From contig DAISIK010000007.1 in NCBI GenBank assembly GCA_036822055.1, forward strand, positions 1-64,000: 64,000 nucleotides of DNA. Reading direction: 5' to 3'. This stretch comes from DAISIK01 sp036822055. Its GTDB lineage: Bacteria > Verrucomicrobiota > Verrucomicrobiia > Opitutales > Puniceicoccaceae. Within the stretch, counting starts at the first letter, position 1. Every line of letters starts with the position of its first letter. Shown one piece after another: positions 63,704 through 64,000 of the stretch. Below the pieces are notes generated by a model that was not told the origin of the DNA, searched no databases, and worked only from the letters and a program-made list of their open reading frames with translations. Both the position numbers and the translations under genes were made by a program.

Positions 63704-64000
63704 ATGTTTACCCCCAACCACCTCCCCCCCACTAAAAACCCCCACTCTGGTTTTGCCCTCGTTATCGCCTTGAGTCTGATGACCGTGGTTCTCCTTCTCT
63801 TCCTCTCTCTTGCGACTTTTCTCAAAGTTGAAACCTCCGACGCTGAGTCCCGAAAGGTAATCGTCGAAGCTCGTAGCAATGCGATCCTTGGACTACAAAT
63901 GGCCATCGGCCAATTGCAGGGAGCCGCCGGTCCTGATCAGCGGAGCACCGCCCGGGCGGATGTTTTCTCAGAACTCGCAGGCCAGGAGCCACTCAACGGC
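63704..64000 (+). CDS. Large prepilin-like (PilX-type) protein, 5' part only
   Basis: The first 99 residues are present; the gene runs off the window. A short basic leader (PPTKNPHSGFA) is followed by a class III-like hydrophobic helix (LVIALSLMTVVLLLFLSLATFLKVE), and then NAILGLQMAIGQLQGAAGPDQRSTARADV, a pattern seen at the start of long verrucomicrobial pilin-associated proteins. The Gly-Phe junction could be a prepilin peptidase site. It is likely part of a surface-pseudopilus cassette. Confidence 0.65.
   Translation, partial: MFTPNHLPPTKNPHSGFALVIALSLMTVVLLLFLSLATFLKVETSDAESRKVIVEARSNAILGLQMAIGQLQGAAGPDQRSTARADVFSELAGQEPLNG

Noticed and set aside
1..64000. CRISPR array, prophage or rRNA operon
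   Set aside because: No regularly spaced repeats, no phage structural or integrase genes, and no rRNA-like stretch were seen in the window.

Overview
The window is a bacterial chromosome segment of moderately high GC, densely coding and almost entirely housekeeping. A member of the Verrucomicrobiota, probably the Opitutales/Puniceicoccales side, fits best. The grounds are oleA/oleB olefin-pathway genes, a DUF5069 gene, a PEP-CTERM-like surface protein, an animal-type UDP-glucose dehydrogenase, a large verrucomicrobial prepilin-like gene at the right edge, and Gram-negative outer-membrane proteins. This placement is inference from gene content; there is no rRNA in the window.

Layout. 0.2-8.0 kb (+): tgt-queA (queuosine tRNA modification), a Fur-fold regulator that has lost most metal ligands, a small TPR protein, a lipoate-protein ligase, a translationally coupled OppD/OppF-type ATPase pair without permeases, an M29 aminopeptidase, and a stand-alone methyltransferase of the ovothiol (OvoA C-terminal) type sitting directly behind a strong terminator hairpin. 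8.0-8.9 kb is the only clear graveyard, with an IS66 tnpB relic. 8.9-18.5 kb is mixed: a cysteine-free FGE-fold PEP-CTERM protein, a TPR membrane protein, an SLC13-type permease, tRNA-Val(CAC), an outer-membrane barrel, an M17 aminopeptidase and a TonB-dependent receptor.

18.5-50.9 kb is one long minus-strand block: oleA-oleB-tatA-uvrB; tRNA-Lys(UUU) on the opposite strand; malY-type lyase, peroxiredoxin, aconitase, STAS protein, sufS-sufU-Cu-type ATPase; a DUF2868/DUF3482 membrane-GTPase pair; NfeD-flotillin-small acidic protein; argA-prc overlapping by 4 bp; the type IV pilus motor set pilB-pilT-pilB-pilC; rho with a long disordered N-terminus; and coaE. 51-64 kb alternates strands: ugd-prmA, an orphan TAXI binding protein, DUF5069, an ABC exporter with HPr behind it, a PHP phosphatase, rbsK-deoC (pentose salvage), a GTG-started HNH nuclease with a candidate phosphorothioate-DNA-binding N-terminal domain, a secreted mutarotase-fold protein, and the start of a pilin-like cassette cut by the window edge.

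I see no prophage, CRISPR array or large defence island. The items most worth following are the attenuator-like hairpin in front of the ovothiol-type methyltransferase, the split ole locus, the lone HNH nuclease, the coupling of Fe-S assembly to a copper-type ATPase, and the flotillin and DUF2868/3482 modules.
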